Of a stretch of DNA of 49,950 nt, positions 11,650 through 23,266 are shown piece after piece. Each line of letters begins with the position of its first letter. Positions within the stretch are counted from its first letter, which is position 1. The stretch spans positions 1 through 49,950 of the forward strand of contig JAWQRO010000187.1 in NCBI GenBank assembly GCA_033557835.1. The letters are read 5' to 3'. The stretch is from Helochares maculicollis (Eukaryota > Arthropoda > Insecta > Coleoptera > Hydrophilidae). The notes below the pieces were generated by a model. The model saw nothing but the letters and a program-made list of their open reading frames with translations. It was not told the DNA's origin and ran no database searches. A program made the translations under genes and the position numbers.

Positions 11650-12643
11650 GCAGGTGCGTAAGCTTAAAATGTCATGTTTTTCATGAAAAATTATTTAAGA
11701 ACAATGGTTAAATATTTTTATTCAAAGTATTGGCTCTCGCTTTTTACACATTTTATTTATCTCTCGGGCAATTTATGGATACCATTCCAAAAGAAAGCTT
11801 CAACTTTCTTTGATATCCATTCATCGAGCCTTTTTTGTACATCCTCGAAAGTCTTATAGTGTTGCTCAGCCAGTGCGTATCCCATCGATGAAAAGCGGTG
11901 ATAACCAGAAGGCGCCAGGTCTGGTGAATATGGCGGGTGGGGTAGAAGTTTCCAACCAACCAAAGAAATCGTTCCTTTGACCACTTTGGCTGAATGTGCA
12001 GGAGCGTTGTCATGCTGCAGAATAACTTTGCCGTGTCCCTTTCTTTTGTGGCGTAAATGCAGCATTTCGCTCACAGTTTTTCGTCTTTTCATCTGTCGTT
12101 CGTTCAGTTTGTGTGGAATCCATTTTCCAACTTTTTGAATCTTCTCCATGGCTTTCAGAAGATCGGAAATGGCTTGCCGAGTGACATTCAACAGCTCCGC
12201 CATCATTTTTTGTGTTTGTGTATCGTCTTCGTCCAATAATGCTTGTAATTCGTCGATTTCGAACTTTTAGGTTGATTTTCACGTTCTTTGTCAGTAACAT
12301 TGAAATCGCCACTTTTGAAATGTTGAAACCAACGTTCACAAGTGTTGAGAGTTTGAGCAAGATCGCCGTAAGTCTTTCAAATAATTCGATGACTTTCCGA
12401 TGCCTTTTTATTTTGGTTGAACAAGAAATTCATTACATACCGCAACTGCTATTTACTTAGCCCACAATTCGACATGTTTAAGAAAAATAAGTATACTACT
12501 AACTCGTAAAGAACTAAATGCATATGACGTTTGTAGGGGGCAGTCTTACCAAAAAACGGCGCTTTGGGTTCCAAAGGATATTTCAATAGATTGCATGCAC
12601 CATCTCTTGACAACAAAACGACATTTTAAACTTGCGAACCTGG
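11650..12643 (-). mobile_element. mauritiana-subfamily mariner, internally deleted, both ends present
   Basis: The 5' end is on the right. Read on the minus strand it begins CCAGGTTCGCAAGTTTAAAA. The left end reads GCAGGTGCGTAAGCTTAAAA on the plus strand, giving terminal inverted repeats of about 28 bp. TA dinucleotides flank both sides (11648-11649 and 12644-12645), as expected for mariner target duplication. The start pattern CCAGGTG...AAGT...AATGTCG matches the Mos1-type (mauritiana) ends. The element is 994 bp long, against 1192 and 1251 bp for its relatives at 40236 and 47683. It lacks about 265 bp in the catalytic region. It cannot make a working transposase but keeps recognisable ends. 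Confidence 0.85.
11718..12475 (-). pseudogene. mauritiana-type mariner transposase pseudogene
   Basis: The start codon at 12475 begins MSNC and the reading then passes a stop and at least one frameshift. The second half is open from 12236 to 11757 (159 codons). Recognisable blocks are TCERWFQHFKSGDFNV, LLDEDDTQTQ-like, NVTRQAISD, KLNERQMKRRKTVSEMLHLR, HDNAPAHSAK, PPYSPDLAPS and GIHKLPER. An internal deletion joins RHKRK directly to GHGKVILQHDN, removing the TGDEKW motif with the first catalytic aspartate. The third aspartate (SDYHLF in the family) is glycine here (SGYHRF), so two of the three D,D34D residues are gone. A TAA stop replaces the conserved Trp after HKLPER, and the family C-terminal QYFE and its stop can still be read further on. 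Confidence 0.85.
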
Positions 12644-15600
12644 TACATTGTAGAGTACATAGCATGATTTTGAGGAAAAATCGCAGAAAAATTTTGATAG
12701 ATATTTTAAGAAAAAATATTGTGCATGATTGCTTCGTAAAATTATTTGTCTGCAGGAATTGTAGATCAATTACATATTATCCCACAAAAACATTGCTAAC
12801 ACTAATATCTGTTGATATATTTTTAATTGTTCATATAATTAAGCTTAGATTCCGGCTAAGAAACATACGGTGAGCCGCCCTTTCATTCATTTGATTAGTT
12901 TACGATTTTTTGCCAAAACTGTTGATGATCCCTCCGATTAATTAGTTAAATTGTTTTCCTGACAAAGACTTCGCTCAAAAAGCAAGTTTTATAGCAGACT
13001 TAATTTGGTAATGCAAAGTTGCTCCTGTTTCACAAGTAAGCTTCTCGCACTGGAAATGGTGCAGAGGTATACTAACAACGCGGCGCGACTTGGCGGTGCG
13101 ATGGCGCCGACCGACAGAAGTTACTTAACCAAAAAGTTATGTAGAAAGTCTAAAACTTCCAGGCATATTATGAGCGAACATTTTGGTAGATATCTCGGTT
13201 TTGCCGAAGCTGGGCCGAGACTCCGTTGTAATTCTCCAAGCTCGGTTACTGGAGAACGCCGTCTCCTATTTACCTTATTTCTCCGGAGATGAGGGAGGAC
13301 GTGTCAAATGCCGGAAAACGATTTAAATATTCATGTTCCCGCACACAGATGACGACGTTGGCTGGGATGGAGGCACACACTTGACTTTTAGACGACGACT
13401 CCAGACTCCGGGGCAAAGTAATTACAAAAAGGGGGTGAGAAATACGGGTTTCCAGTTTTCCTCTCTTTGATGTTTTGTTTTCCACGGTGTCGCTTCCATC
13501 GGTCCTCAGGTATTTCCCACACCTTTTCTTTATTTATTCGGGCGACATTTTATATTGGCTTTTTTATGATGCTTTATGATTTTTCACAAAAAGACATTTA
13601 TTCCGTTCGTGCTGGAAAAAGTTTAAATTAAAATTTATTGTACGTGCGTGTCAACGATTTCATTTCTAGTTTCAGTTTCAAGAAGTAAAAAAGGTAAAAG
13701 TATTTTCGCGCGGTTTCGGCTGTTGCCATCTCATAAATTAATTATTATAATAGATATTCCTTTCCCTGGTTTCCGTTTCAGTTTTCTGGATAAGCTATAA
13801 ACAGTGTAACCGCTGTGTTGGGTATACAGATTCCCCAACAGAATCAGCGGTTGCGGGATTTTCTACTCGCTAGGGAATGTCCACAGGCCCTAGTCAACGT
13901 AAACGCAATTACCCTACATGCATTGGCGCAATTGCTTTGTTGTGTGCTACCCTCTAGTCATTTTACCCTGACCTGTGCTGCCTCGGATGATTCCAAGCCA
14001 TGCGTCAGTGCGTATTAATATTAACTGGAACTTTTAATGAGTTGGTCACGTGTATATTTGCAGGGATTGCATTTTTTAGTCCTAAAAATCGCCCTGCTCA
14101 TCAAATTTAAGTTCGAAAATTAGGACCGACTATTCTATTGTGCAACATGTCAATTTTTCTGTGAAAGCTTAAGTTTGCTTTGTTTCACTTTGTTTCGGTT
14201 TAATTGGCTTTGCTTTGGTTTACTATCATTTCTATTCACAAACAGGCAATTTCAATAATAAAATACTTATTGTGGATCAAATTGAATTAACATGTTGATT
14301 TCCATTTTCGGTGTACTTGTTATAGGTACTAGTTTGTTTATTAGCACATTTGTTTTACATTACTGATACAAATTGTAGTATTGTAAAGGTGAACATGCAG
14401 TTTTATTTTGCAAGTGGAGAGTAAAATTTACTGCATATTTCATTTGCGCAAGATTATTTGAGCAGTATAAACTGGTAGTACAAGATAGGGAAAACTTGGA
14501 AATACAGTGTTCTCATTAGACAATCAACCTATGATTGAATAGATGACTAGGGTACACACAAATAAAACGGTGCGGAGATGGGCGATGAGGCAACTAATGA
14601 AGGTCTGCAAAATTGAGGTGTGGGGAAAAGAGAGCCAGGGGCCTAAAGCGAGACGGTAAATAGGTGATGAAGGAGACAGCGATAGGCCTGAGCGACGCTG
14701 AGGTAGGTACATTTAATCAGCAAACCTGGGTACCATCATTAATTTTACAACGCTGGAGAGTCAGAGCCTGCACACTTCACTACAGGGCTATGATACAGAT
14801 TGCCGGAGACTACGGTGCGGTATCCCATCTATAATGCTGTCCGCAGCTCGGAGGGCACATTATTAAAATGTCTTTGTAAAACTTATGACACTTGGCAATC
14901 TACATAATTAAGAAAAGGGAATGATGCGATGCTTGCAACTTGCCGACGTAATTGATTGAAATGAATTTTATGCACTTTTCTGTTAATAGGGCAATAAGGA
15001 CACAACAAGTGTAATTGATATGTATGCTACTTGTATTATACTTATTGAGAGTAAATTATTTCTAGAATTTTAGATCGAAGTAAAATAAAATACCTTACCT
15101 ATACTTTGCGATAAACATATCTTTGTTTAAAAAATTATAATATGCTGATGTCTTAGTAGTAAACATGCTGCTCAAAGAAGAGCAACTAACAAAATCTGAA
15201 GGATCGGCAGATAACATAGCTTGTTAGAAAATCCCGACCAGTAAAGAAGAACGTATGTGTGTAGTTACCAAATCCAGTAGAATCGTGAGGCAATTGATTT
15301 TGAATACACAAAAGATATAGCTAAGTAAATAATTCCTGCCCAAAGGAATCTAATTCCTGTAGAACCTAAAGTAGAAATACTAGGATTCTCCAGCGTGACA
15401 ACAATCCAGATCACTGCAAGTAAGCTTACACCAAAACTACAGGATTTAAATCTTGCGCAATTTGTTTCTCACAACTTTGCACTGATCGTGCATGTGAAAC
15501 TGTAAATGAAATACGAATTTTCAATAATGAGGACTTTTTTAAACCTATGAACGAAAGTGGGCCTTACTGTCTCTTGGCCGGTCTGTCTTAAGAGCTGGAG

Positions 15601-15644
15601 TATGAGAATAATAATGCTTAAGTAATTTTGTAAACTCAAATATA
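12644..15644. other. unassigned DNA between two elements
   Basis: About 13060-13510 and 14560-14840 are G+C-richer and contain short frames (13005-13292 plus, 13270-13485 minus, 14524-14712 minus) with no recognised motif. The rest is A+T-rich. No RNA gene or inverted-repeat element was seen. Confidence 0.4.
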
Positions 15645-15677
15645 CAGGGTCTTTCAAAATTAAGTTACAAAACTTAA
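15645..15677 (+). repeat. left terminal inverted repeat
   Basis: Pairs with 17063-17095 on the other strand at 27 of 33 positions. It starts with the fully matching hexamer CAGGGT. Confidence 0.75.
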
Positions 15678-16396
15678 AGGAGTGGTAGATATAAAATATT
15701 ACAAGCGATAGGTTTTTATTTGCACTTTGGGGCATAATTAGTAACAGAGATATTAATTACATGTACATGTTAAGAATCACTGTTGGAATTTTCTATGACG
15801 TCGTCGGTCGAACGACGAGAGACGAATTTTATCGGTATTTCAAAGAATCACCTTCTTCTTTACGCTTAAATCATCTGGACTAGAAACTGACGAAATAATT
15901 ATAAAAAATCTTCGTTGAAAAGAAATAAAGACGAGTGAAAAAAGTTATCAGCCCAATAAATTTCAACCGTAGAGAAAAAACCAGGCGCCACGTGTTTGGT
16001 CGGATTGCGTTCATTTCAATTTATTTTTAATACATTATTTACTATTACGTAAGTTAGCTAAACTTTTCTTTGTGCGTTATTCAAATAAAGGCATATTTAC
16101 TAATATACAAATCATCTAAACTTACTAAGCACGAAACAAGAAAAACCATCATTTTATAGCAAACAAGGTGATAAATGAAAACGGATGCTCATCAAAAAAC
16201 GTAAAGCGCAAAAAATTAACAACCGCAGTCGCAAGAGAAACAGTGCATGTTGTATCGATAGGAGATTGCTGAACCAGTCTTTCGGCACAATAACATGAAT
16301 TTGTATTATTAATTGTGATAGAAATTGACTCTAGTCCATCTTATTTAAGTAGCCATCGAATTTTAACGATAAAGAATTACAAGCAAGTTATTGTTT

Positions 16397-16913
16397 AGTT
16401 TGCGATGTATGTTGTAACCACCTTTCTTGCGGCGGTAATACAAAGCGATATTCTGTCGAGCTCACGTTCGATCTCTAGTTCAAAAAACAACGCGCTCGAA
16501 TAAAATTTTACTTAAATGGTTGGTTATGTTCTTTTTTCTGTCTTTATGTTATTAGGAAGGTTGTGTGTTCGCGAAATAATTTTATCTCGGGATTATGGGC
16601 GATTTAACGCTTTGTTTTGATTGTGATGCCGGCATTTTATAGAGATAAAGGTGACGATAGTTTGCGATGTATGATGTAATCGTTTCTTGCGGCGGAAGAT
16701 GGTAAAATAAAGCGATCTTGTTTCGAGGTCACGTTCTGTTTTAAATGATTCAAAAAACGCTATCAATTTTGACTTTTTTGTATATGTTCTTTTTCTGTTT
16801 CTCTTTTATAAGGACGGTTTTGCGATTATGGAAAAATTAATCTCGAGTTTTTGAAGGATCTAACGAGGTGTTTGATTGTGATGCCGCCATTTTTACAGCA
16901 ATAACGGCGCCGT
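16397..16913. repeat. 262-bp tandem duplication, two diverged copies
   Basis: Copy one is 16397-16658 and copy two 16659-16913. Shared blocks in the same order include AGTTTGCGATGTATG, TTCTTGCGGCGG, AAAGCGAT, CACGTTC, TTCAAAAAAC, ATATGTTCTTT or TTATGTTCTTT, GGTTTTG or GTTGTG, GATTTAACG or GATCTAACG, and GATTGTGATGCCG. Spacing is kept to within a few bases and divergence is moderate. The copies sit inside the inverted-repeat element and are G+C-richer than its other parts. Confidence 0.85.
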
Positions 16914-17062
16914 TGTGTTTGAAAAATATTCTTTAAGCCAGCATGGTTTATTGACATTATTTCAATCATGCCAGTAGTCTCACATTAGCCAAATTTTCAA
17001 CATTTTAATTTATGCTTAAAAAATACCAGGTCGTGGTCACATTGGCGTTCTTAACATGCGGG

Positions 17063-17095
17063 TTAAGTATTGGAAATTAATTCTGCAACACCCTG
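17063..17095 (-). repeat. right terminal inverted repeat
   Basis: Reverse complement of 15645-15677 at 27 of 33 positions; it ends ...ACACCCTG on the plus strand. Confidence 0.75.
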
Positions 17096-18269
17096 TTTTG
17101 TGTTTTGTGCTTTGTTGCAAAATTTTCTTAGCAGATTTTATATAAATAAGTCATGAACAGCTTTGCTGGTTCTGATAAGCGTATTTCTTGTAATCGGTAT
17201 GGATCTTTCCAAATAAAATGGTAAGGTTTGTACAATTAGCCTGTTAATTTCCTAATTATTTTTTAAAACCGGGATTTCTATCAAACAATGTTATTATATA
17301 TTATAGTACCTCAGCCATACTCTCCAAATGTCGCAGACTACAGCGATGACGTTCTTAGGAGCTGTGACTAAGATGCTCATGGTTTGAGTCAAAAGAGTCT
17401 GTGATTTTAATAATATAAAACAGATATCATCTGAGAATATGATTGAATTTAAATTTGTATTGTTTTGCCATGACTTTTATCATATTCTCGAGCCTGAGTA
17501 TCAAGATTTTAACTTGATATAAGAGGTTCGAATTTGGATAATGATTGTCTATGGCTATGAGAAAGAAGAGCTTCGGACAATGACTTATTTACCTTACATA
17601 AATTTCGCTGAAAAATCAAGAACATCCGACATGTTTTGCATCTCTTTCCCTATGCCTAAATGTATAGTACGTAGTTGAATATCTTTTAATATCTAATTAT
17701 TGCATTAGCGATTGGTTCAGTCAAGTTAATTTAATAACAAAATCATAATGCTTGTTTTTTGTTTTGCAGGTAAATATCTATCAAATATTACCATCCTATA
17801 ATGGCACATAAATCCCAGATATTAACTTCATACAAAATTGGTAAGTGACATATTTAAACGTCATTTTCGTTTAAGTTGCCAAAGTGCAAACTTCTATCTG
17901 CATATTAATTGCCATCAACTTCCTTTAATGGATATGATAAAACCATCCAGTTGCCTGTAACCGACATGTGACCCTACATAATTTCACTAGTAGATTTACA
18001 TCACTGAATTCCGCGACGATGAATTATTGGGTACGACTAATTGCCGTATCGGTCCGTTGTGTTTCGATAACAGACATTCAAAAGGGGATGGTCCTGCTTT
18101 AACATCCCATCTGGACCAGACTCAGTAAACGTAAACTAATAAGGGAAACATATCCCCAACAGGGGTTAATAGCAATACCTGGTATAGGGAGGAATATTGT
18201 AGTGATAGAACCAAACATAGGTGGCACTGAGAGTAACTAACAACGGGGTAAGCAAAACAGAGCAGCTAG
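17096..18269. other. A+T-rich DNA, no gene seen
   Basis: Stops are frequent in all frames. A 7-bp inverted repeat (TATCAAG/CTTGATA) lies near 17500-17520 and is probably chance. No other feature was recognised. Confidence 0.45.
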
Positions 18270-18600
18270 AGTGTGGTATATGGCATGTGCGGTGGTGCCG
18301 GTCGTAACTAGCAATTAGCATGCCCGGAGCCTGTAATCCGGGCCCGGAGTGGCCACATAACGCCACCGGATAACTGGTGGCGGCTAACGGGAGTCGGAGC
18401 GGGGCACTCACTCTCTCAACCGAGCACACCGCTCCGCTCACTTCTCTTCCACCTCGCTCCCTATCGGCCCCTTAAGCGACCCCGACCAATACTCCCGAAT
18501 GCCGCCTCACGATCCAACACAACGACCCGCGGTGGCGGCGTGATTGTTGAACACCGCCCGTGCTGCGAATATGCCTGCCAGGGCCGGAATGGAAAATGTT
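18270..18600. other. G+C-rich, palindrome-dense island
   Basis: This block is clearly G+C-rich against A+T-rich flanks. It contains the perfect palindrome TCCGGGCCCGGA (18337-18348), the hairpin arms CGCCACC/GGTGGCG with 8 bases between (18361-18382), and the arms CGGAGCGG/CCGCTCCG (18395-18402 and 18429-18436). A 91-codon minus-strand frame (18166-18441) overlaps it but has no known motif. It may be an exon, a promoter-like CpG-rich segment or part of an unknown repeat. Confidence 0.5.
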
Positions 18601-21406
18601 CTATATTTTATTTAATTATTTGCTGTGCCCCGTGGCCTCGATTTCGATGTGCTTTCTAGTCGGTAAATTGATAAAAATGAATTTTTAAAATAAGTAAATT
18701 TAATTTTAGATTTTGCTATTTTTTGCTCTATGCTTACTCAAAATTGGATTACTTCTACCTCAGCAATATGGTGGATAGTTTGATTTTCAAATACGAGAAT
18801 GTCTATAGAGTTGCATCGTCGCAATGTGGAATAAATGCGTTGGCGTGAATTCCATGAAACACTATGAAAATACAGAATTCTCTATTAAATTCATCTTTTC
18901 TGTAATAAACAAATATCGTGCCGTATTCAATCAACGAGCTTCAGTTTTTTCTGGTAGAAGTGTATGGTAGCAAATGGACTGCCCACTATAGTACCCTTAC
19001 TATCAGCCAACATTTTAATTCTATCCGTCGCGTTTGTTTCAACCCCAGATTGTCTTGGATTTCGTTCGAAAGCGTTTTAACTTTAAAAATTAGTTAGCAA
19101 TTTGGCCACATTCTTAAAATCCTAGTTACTTCTCGGAGTGAATCCTTCACGTAAATAATAATGTGACCATGTAGGTTTTTTATAGTATATTTACTATCAC
19201 ACAACATCAGAATGCCATTCTTTGTTTCTTGAGACTATGCCCAGACTGAATTTGATGTTTTCCAAAATTGTTTTCACTTTAACAATGTTTGGTAGCAATT
19301 TAGTCACATTTTCAAAATACTATTAATTAGATATTATCTATTTCTATGGGTGAAATAGCGACATAGTCACTATATCAGTTATATACTAACATGAAACTAT
19401 AACTTATTTTTTTTATGCCTGTTCTGTATTATAATGTCTTCACTACTGAAATCACTATCAGAGTTTTCTTGCGTACTGTTTACTACCAAGTCTCTAGAAT
19501 TAAGTATCTCCGATAAATATTACACGGTTCGTAACTTGAGAAGCAGTAGCACTTTTTTCAGGACAAAAAAATCTTATTTAAGGTGCTCTTAAATTAGTTT
19601 CTATCTCAGTTTAATAAATTCGCATTAACAAGCCCGCCAGATTTCGTATCAGACTGCGAACTTGCAGGTTAATGATACTTAAACCACCTTGCTACAAAAA
19701 TAAACGAAATATTCCAACGCGGACTTAACAATAAATTAATAGGAGAAATTAGATTCTTGCCGCCTCAATCAGCAACGGTGAGCAAGAGATATCTAATTAC
19801 CATAGAGTAGTGCCCAGCCACTGTGCTCGAGCCCTACGTGCACTATCTCAAGCTTTGCCATGGAAGATAAGCGACAGACACGGACGTAGAGATCAAGATA
19901 GATAGGATATTGTTGCAGCGTTCTCACCGGCAATGTAGAAATTGTACAAGCTGTGTATCAAGGAAGGCCTGGCACGACATGGAAGAGAATATAACGGCCG
20001 GTGGAATGATGTGCAGTGGACCGAAATCCCTTGAAGTCCACGAGTTGAGCGTCAAGGCAGCGGCATCACCCGCAATTAGTATTAGCGAGACCAGATGACG
20101 GTTTCGACCTTTATCCTTTGCCAGCATTTCTGAAACTGTTAACCTACCAAATATTTTATGGATAGAGATTTATCGTACATTTAAGTTTTATGTAAATGAT
20201 GATTAGTAGAAGGTTGGCCTGTTCACTATACCGTAAATATAACCTGATCTTTATTAGTAGCAGTTGGAAATTGCAAGGTGGATGCTTTTGCCATTCCTAG
20301 AATAACATCAAACTCCAATAGCTACAATGAAGAAGGGAGATATAATACGTTTAGACTGACATCGAAATGGTCTGTAGTCTACATAGATGGAGCACACCAA
20401 AAACTGGAGCAGGAGAAGTGTATACACGTATAAAGTTATCAAACAGCAGAGACATCGGTTGACATATATTGTTTTTGAGCTCTGTGTCTGAACAATGTTC
20501 CTGCCTGTACACAGACATTGAAAACACACGTATACACACATGGGTGGATATATCGACATAAACAACCTGTTCTCTATGTGTGCTTTCAGTTGTTGGCGTG
20601 GGTCCCAGCAGGGTTCAGAGATGGATTCAGTTAATTTCATGTGTGGGATAATTGAAAAATTTTTTTCACAAAGCACCGCCTCTGGCGAGTGGTTTAATTA
20701 TGAACCTGAAATGTGCGCGCAAAAAGTTTTAAAATTGGAGATTTTTGAAAAGGTGAATGTGTCTGTGCAGTCTGATCACGATTAGTATCTCGGGTCAAAT
20801 ACTTTATGCCAAAATGGATAGTATTACAGTTAAAAAGCTGTAGAAGATTTTAGTTTGTTGTACAGGAACACTCTTATTACTTAAGAAGATCACAATTCAG
20901 TAAGAAAGGTTAAATTGAATGAATTGTGAGTGTTATCATTTGCAACATTGCCTTCGTAAATCTGTTCATGGATCGATAATCTGTGTACATCAAAAAATAT
21001 GAAAATCGGTTGAGGTAAATGATTGAGTGCCTAAGATGTGAATGTAATTTTAGCAATTATAGGGATTGACAACGTAGATAGTCACAGACTATAGTCATTA
21101 TTATTATATAAATAGATGTTCTGAAAGCTATTTCCTAATACATAATCAGTAATCAATATTTTCAAATAGCCTGCATGCGGTTTACTTGGTTTGCAAATGT
21201 GGTTTATTACTGTTAGATTGACTAATCTGCTCAATTAATAACATTATACAGGCATTTCAATTCATGTAGGTAAATAATACCTTGTAGTTCCATGTTTAGC
21301 AATGTTTCCCAACTTTCAGGGTTAGCAACATACTCAAATTTATTATTATTTCTTATTATAGACATTGTCTTAAATTAATAAACACCCAACTTCTTCTCCT
21401 TGGCGA
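18601..21406. other. unassigned DNA, no gene recognised
   Basis: Mostly A+T-rich. About 19780-20110 is G+C-richer and has short frames on both strands (19910-20098 plus, 19924-20127 minus) without motifs. A 122-codon minus frame (20308-20676) overlaps two shorter frames and is also unrecognised. Confidence 0.4.
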
Positions 21407-21690
21407 TTATTCTACTACAGTGGGGTCAGCTCTTTGTATAGATGTTTTCCACTTTACGCAATCTAGTTCGTCTCGCGGGTGTTAGATCTGCGTCTATGGT
21501 GTCTTGAAACCGTTGTTTTGGCTTTCCTTTCACTCGTCGTCCGTCAACGTTGAGATTTTGAGCGACGTTGACTACAGTACCCGGTGCTGCTCTGGTAACA
21601 TGTCCGAACCATTGCAAAGTCCTCTTCCGCATTTTCTCGTTTATGGGAGTTACGCCGAACTTTCTCCGGAGAATGCTTTAGTCATGTGGT
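21407..21690 (-). pseudogene. 3' tail of an RTE-type non-LTR retrotransposon
   Basis: The minus strand encodes the carboxy end of an endonuclease-reverse transcriptase polyprotein. The blocks are LRRKFGVTPINEKMRKR, LQWFGHVTRA, DGRRVKGKPKQRFQDTI, DADLTPAR and then, after a one-base frame change, CVKWKTSIQRADPTVVE and a TAA at 21409-21407. The order of WFGHV, GRR.KGKP..R and a basic tail ending in ADPT is typical of RTE-clade elements in animals. The reverse transcriptase and endonuclease parts are missing and a stop lies upstream near 21690, so this is a 5'-truncated, frameshifted copy. Truncation at the 5' side is the usual result of target-primed insertion. Confidence 0.75.
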
Positions 21691-23045
21691 CGAGTAGTGA
21701 GACATTCATTATCTACCGGACCATACGCATCTCTATAAGCACTGTACGACTGTACGATATATCTTTGACCTTAGGTGGATTCACGCATAGTAGATTGATG
21801 ACTTTTCTCCATTTCATTCAATCTCAATTGATATTTTACACACACAACATACACACATTTAAAAACAATGGATGGTTGAGTCCAATTGAAACTCAAAATG
21901 ATTCCAGCAATAAATCGCTCTTTTATATTTAACATAGTTTGTTCAAATAATTCCTAGGATATACTAATCAATTTCTGTCTTAATTTTGAAATTGAATTTC
22001 GTTGGCAAAATGCATTCTGTGGTGCCACGTCGCCATCTTTAGGAAAAATATCCAAATCGGTCTACTAGTGCACTAAACGCAATTGCAGGTAAAACGGAAA
22101 CGGAAACTGTTCTAGATACGACCGGCAATCGAATAGAGTATCCTCGTTCGTTTAAACACCCCCTATCACGTTCGTGCCTTATAATCAAGTGAGCTTCAGA
22201 TTCTACAGAGCACCTCTTCGACAAATTCATCAAGTGATCCAATATTCATTAGTTTCTATGTGTCGTTTCTCATTTGCTTTATACTAAATATAACAATATG
22301 ATATATTAGTAATACATGTTTATACGAAAAACAGGATAAGTTTCACTAAAAGAGTTAGAACATAAGAAAACAAAACTGCCATTATCATAGGGGGTAGAAA
22401 CGAAAATGCGACATTCTGTATGTTGTGCATCACTGTCAACGCGTTGTTCTCTCCTGAAATCTGCAATCCAGATGTAAATAATATATTTTGCGCCTGTTTG
22501 GTATTTGATTGCACTAAATTAATAATTGCGTCATTAAATCAGAACGAGCAATTGCCATTTTGCAGCTGTAGCTACGTAAGAATATTCACAGATAAGTTGT
22601 TTGTTGCATTATCGTACTTACCTAAAACAATACATGTATAACATTTAAAAATTCTATATTATATAATTGAAATGCTGACTGAGGGAAATATGGGATCGTT
22701 GTGTAAGTTAACACAATACCTATGTGTCACCTCGTACAGATAACAATATTATGTAGAATGTTATGTATTTAACCCTATAACTGAGCGTTTAAAGGTTATC
22801 AATTTTACATAAAAAACTCGTAATTGAGTAGGAAAAACTGAGTTCGTAGGAAAATAATTTAAACTACTATTTATAAATCTTGTATATGGGCCCTAATCAA
22901 ACATCAACTTTGTTGTATTATCTAATTCATGTTTTTCATCTTCATAACCATCGTCTCACATATTCTCTAACTTTTGTTTTGTTTCGTTTCCATTTCAATT
23001 CAACGTTGATTACTGGATCTTAAATAGCGGGTGAAGTAAGAACTG
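21691..23045. other. A+T-rich DNA, no gene seen
   Basis: The left part may hold more of the decayed RTE copy but no motif could be read with confidence. Short frames at 22039-22641 lack motifs. Confidence 0.4.
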
Positions 23046-23266
23046 TTGAGCGCCAGGTCGCACACCACATATGTAACGACGCGCCAGATGCACCGAGAGC
23101 TTAGATGGGAAGTTATATCGCACCCGCCGTACAGCCCAAATCTAGCGCAAGCGATTATCACCGTTTAATGCATTTGCAAAATTGTAAAAAACTTCAATCG
23201 CCAAAGTATGAAATTGTCCTCCAAAGGGACAACATTTTTCTAGCATATTTTAATACGAAGTCCTAA
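23046..23266 (+). pseudogene. mariner transposase fragment (irritans-like), catalytic-domain scrap
   Basis: Read from 23052 the frame gives ARSHT, then RELRWEVISHPPYSPNLA. After loss of one base near 23147 it continues SDYHRLMHLQNCKKLQSPKY and ends at a TAA (23264-23266). This is the carboxy half of a mariner catalytic domain. The SDYH aspartate (the third of D,D34D) is present in the shifted frame, but the HQDNA box before ARSHT is destroyed. LRELGWEV.. and the LQN segment fit the irritans subfamily (human SETMAR/Hsmar1 relatives), from family knowledge. No inverted repeats were found on either side, so this is only a scrap of about 220 bp. Confidence 0.75.

Larger units (their letters stand above)
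15645..17095. mobile_element. unclassified inverted-repeat element, 1451 bp, non-coding
   Basis: The left end reads CAGGGTCTTTCAAAATTAAG. The right end, on the minus strand, reads CAGGGTGTTGCAGAATTAAT. The match runs on to 27 of 33 positions, far beyond chance for two sites 1.4 kb apart. The interior has no long open frame and no transposase motif, so this looks like a non-autonomous DNA transposon. It contains a 262-bp tandem duplication (16397-16913). The flanks are TATA on the left and TTTT on the right, so no TA or TTAA target duplication is obvious and the superfamily is undecided. An alternative is that two separate partial copies of one element happen to face each other. Confidence 0.6.

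Noticed and set aside
11753..12013. Second minus-strand frame overlapping the mariner transposase
   Set aside because: It is an out-of-frame shadow of the mariner coding sequence. Equivalent shadows at 41055-41261 and 48513-48791 were rejected for the same reason.
17520..17545. tRNA B-box-like sequence GGTTCGAATTTG
   Set aside because: No A box or cloverleaf pairing could be found upstream at the right distance.
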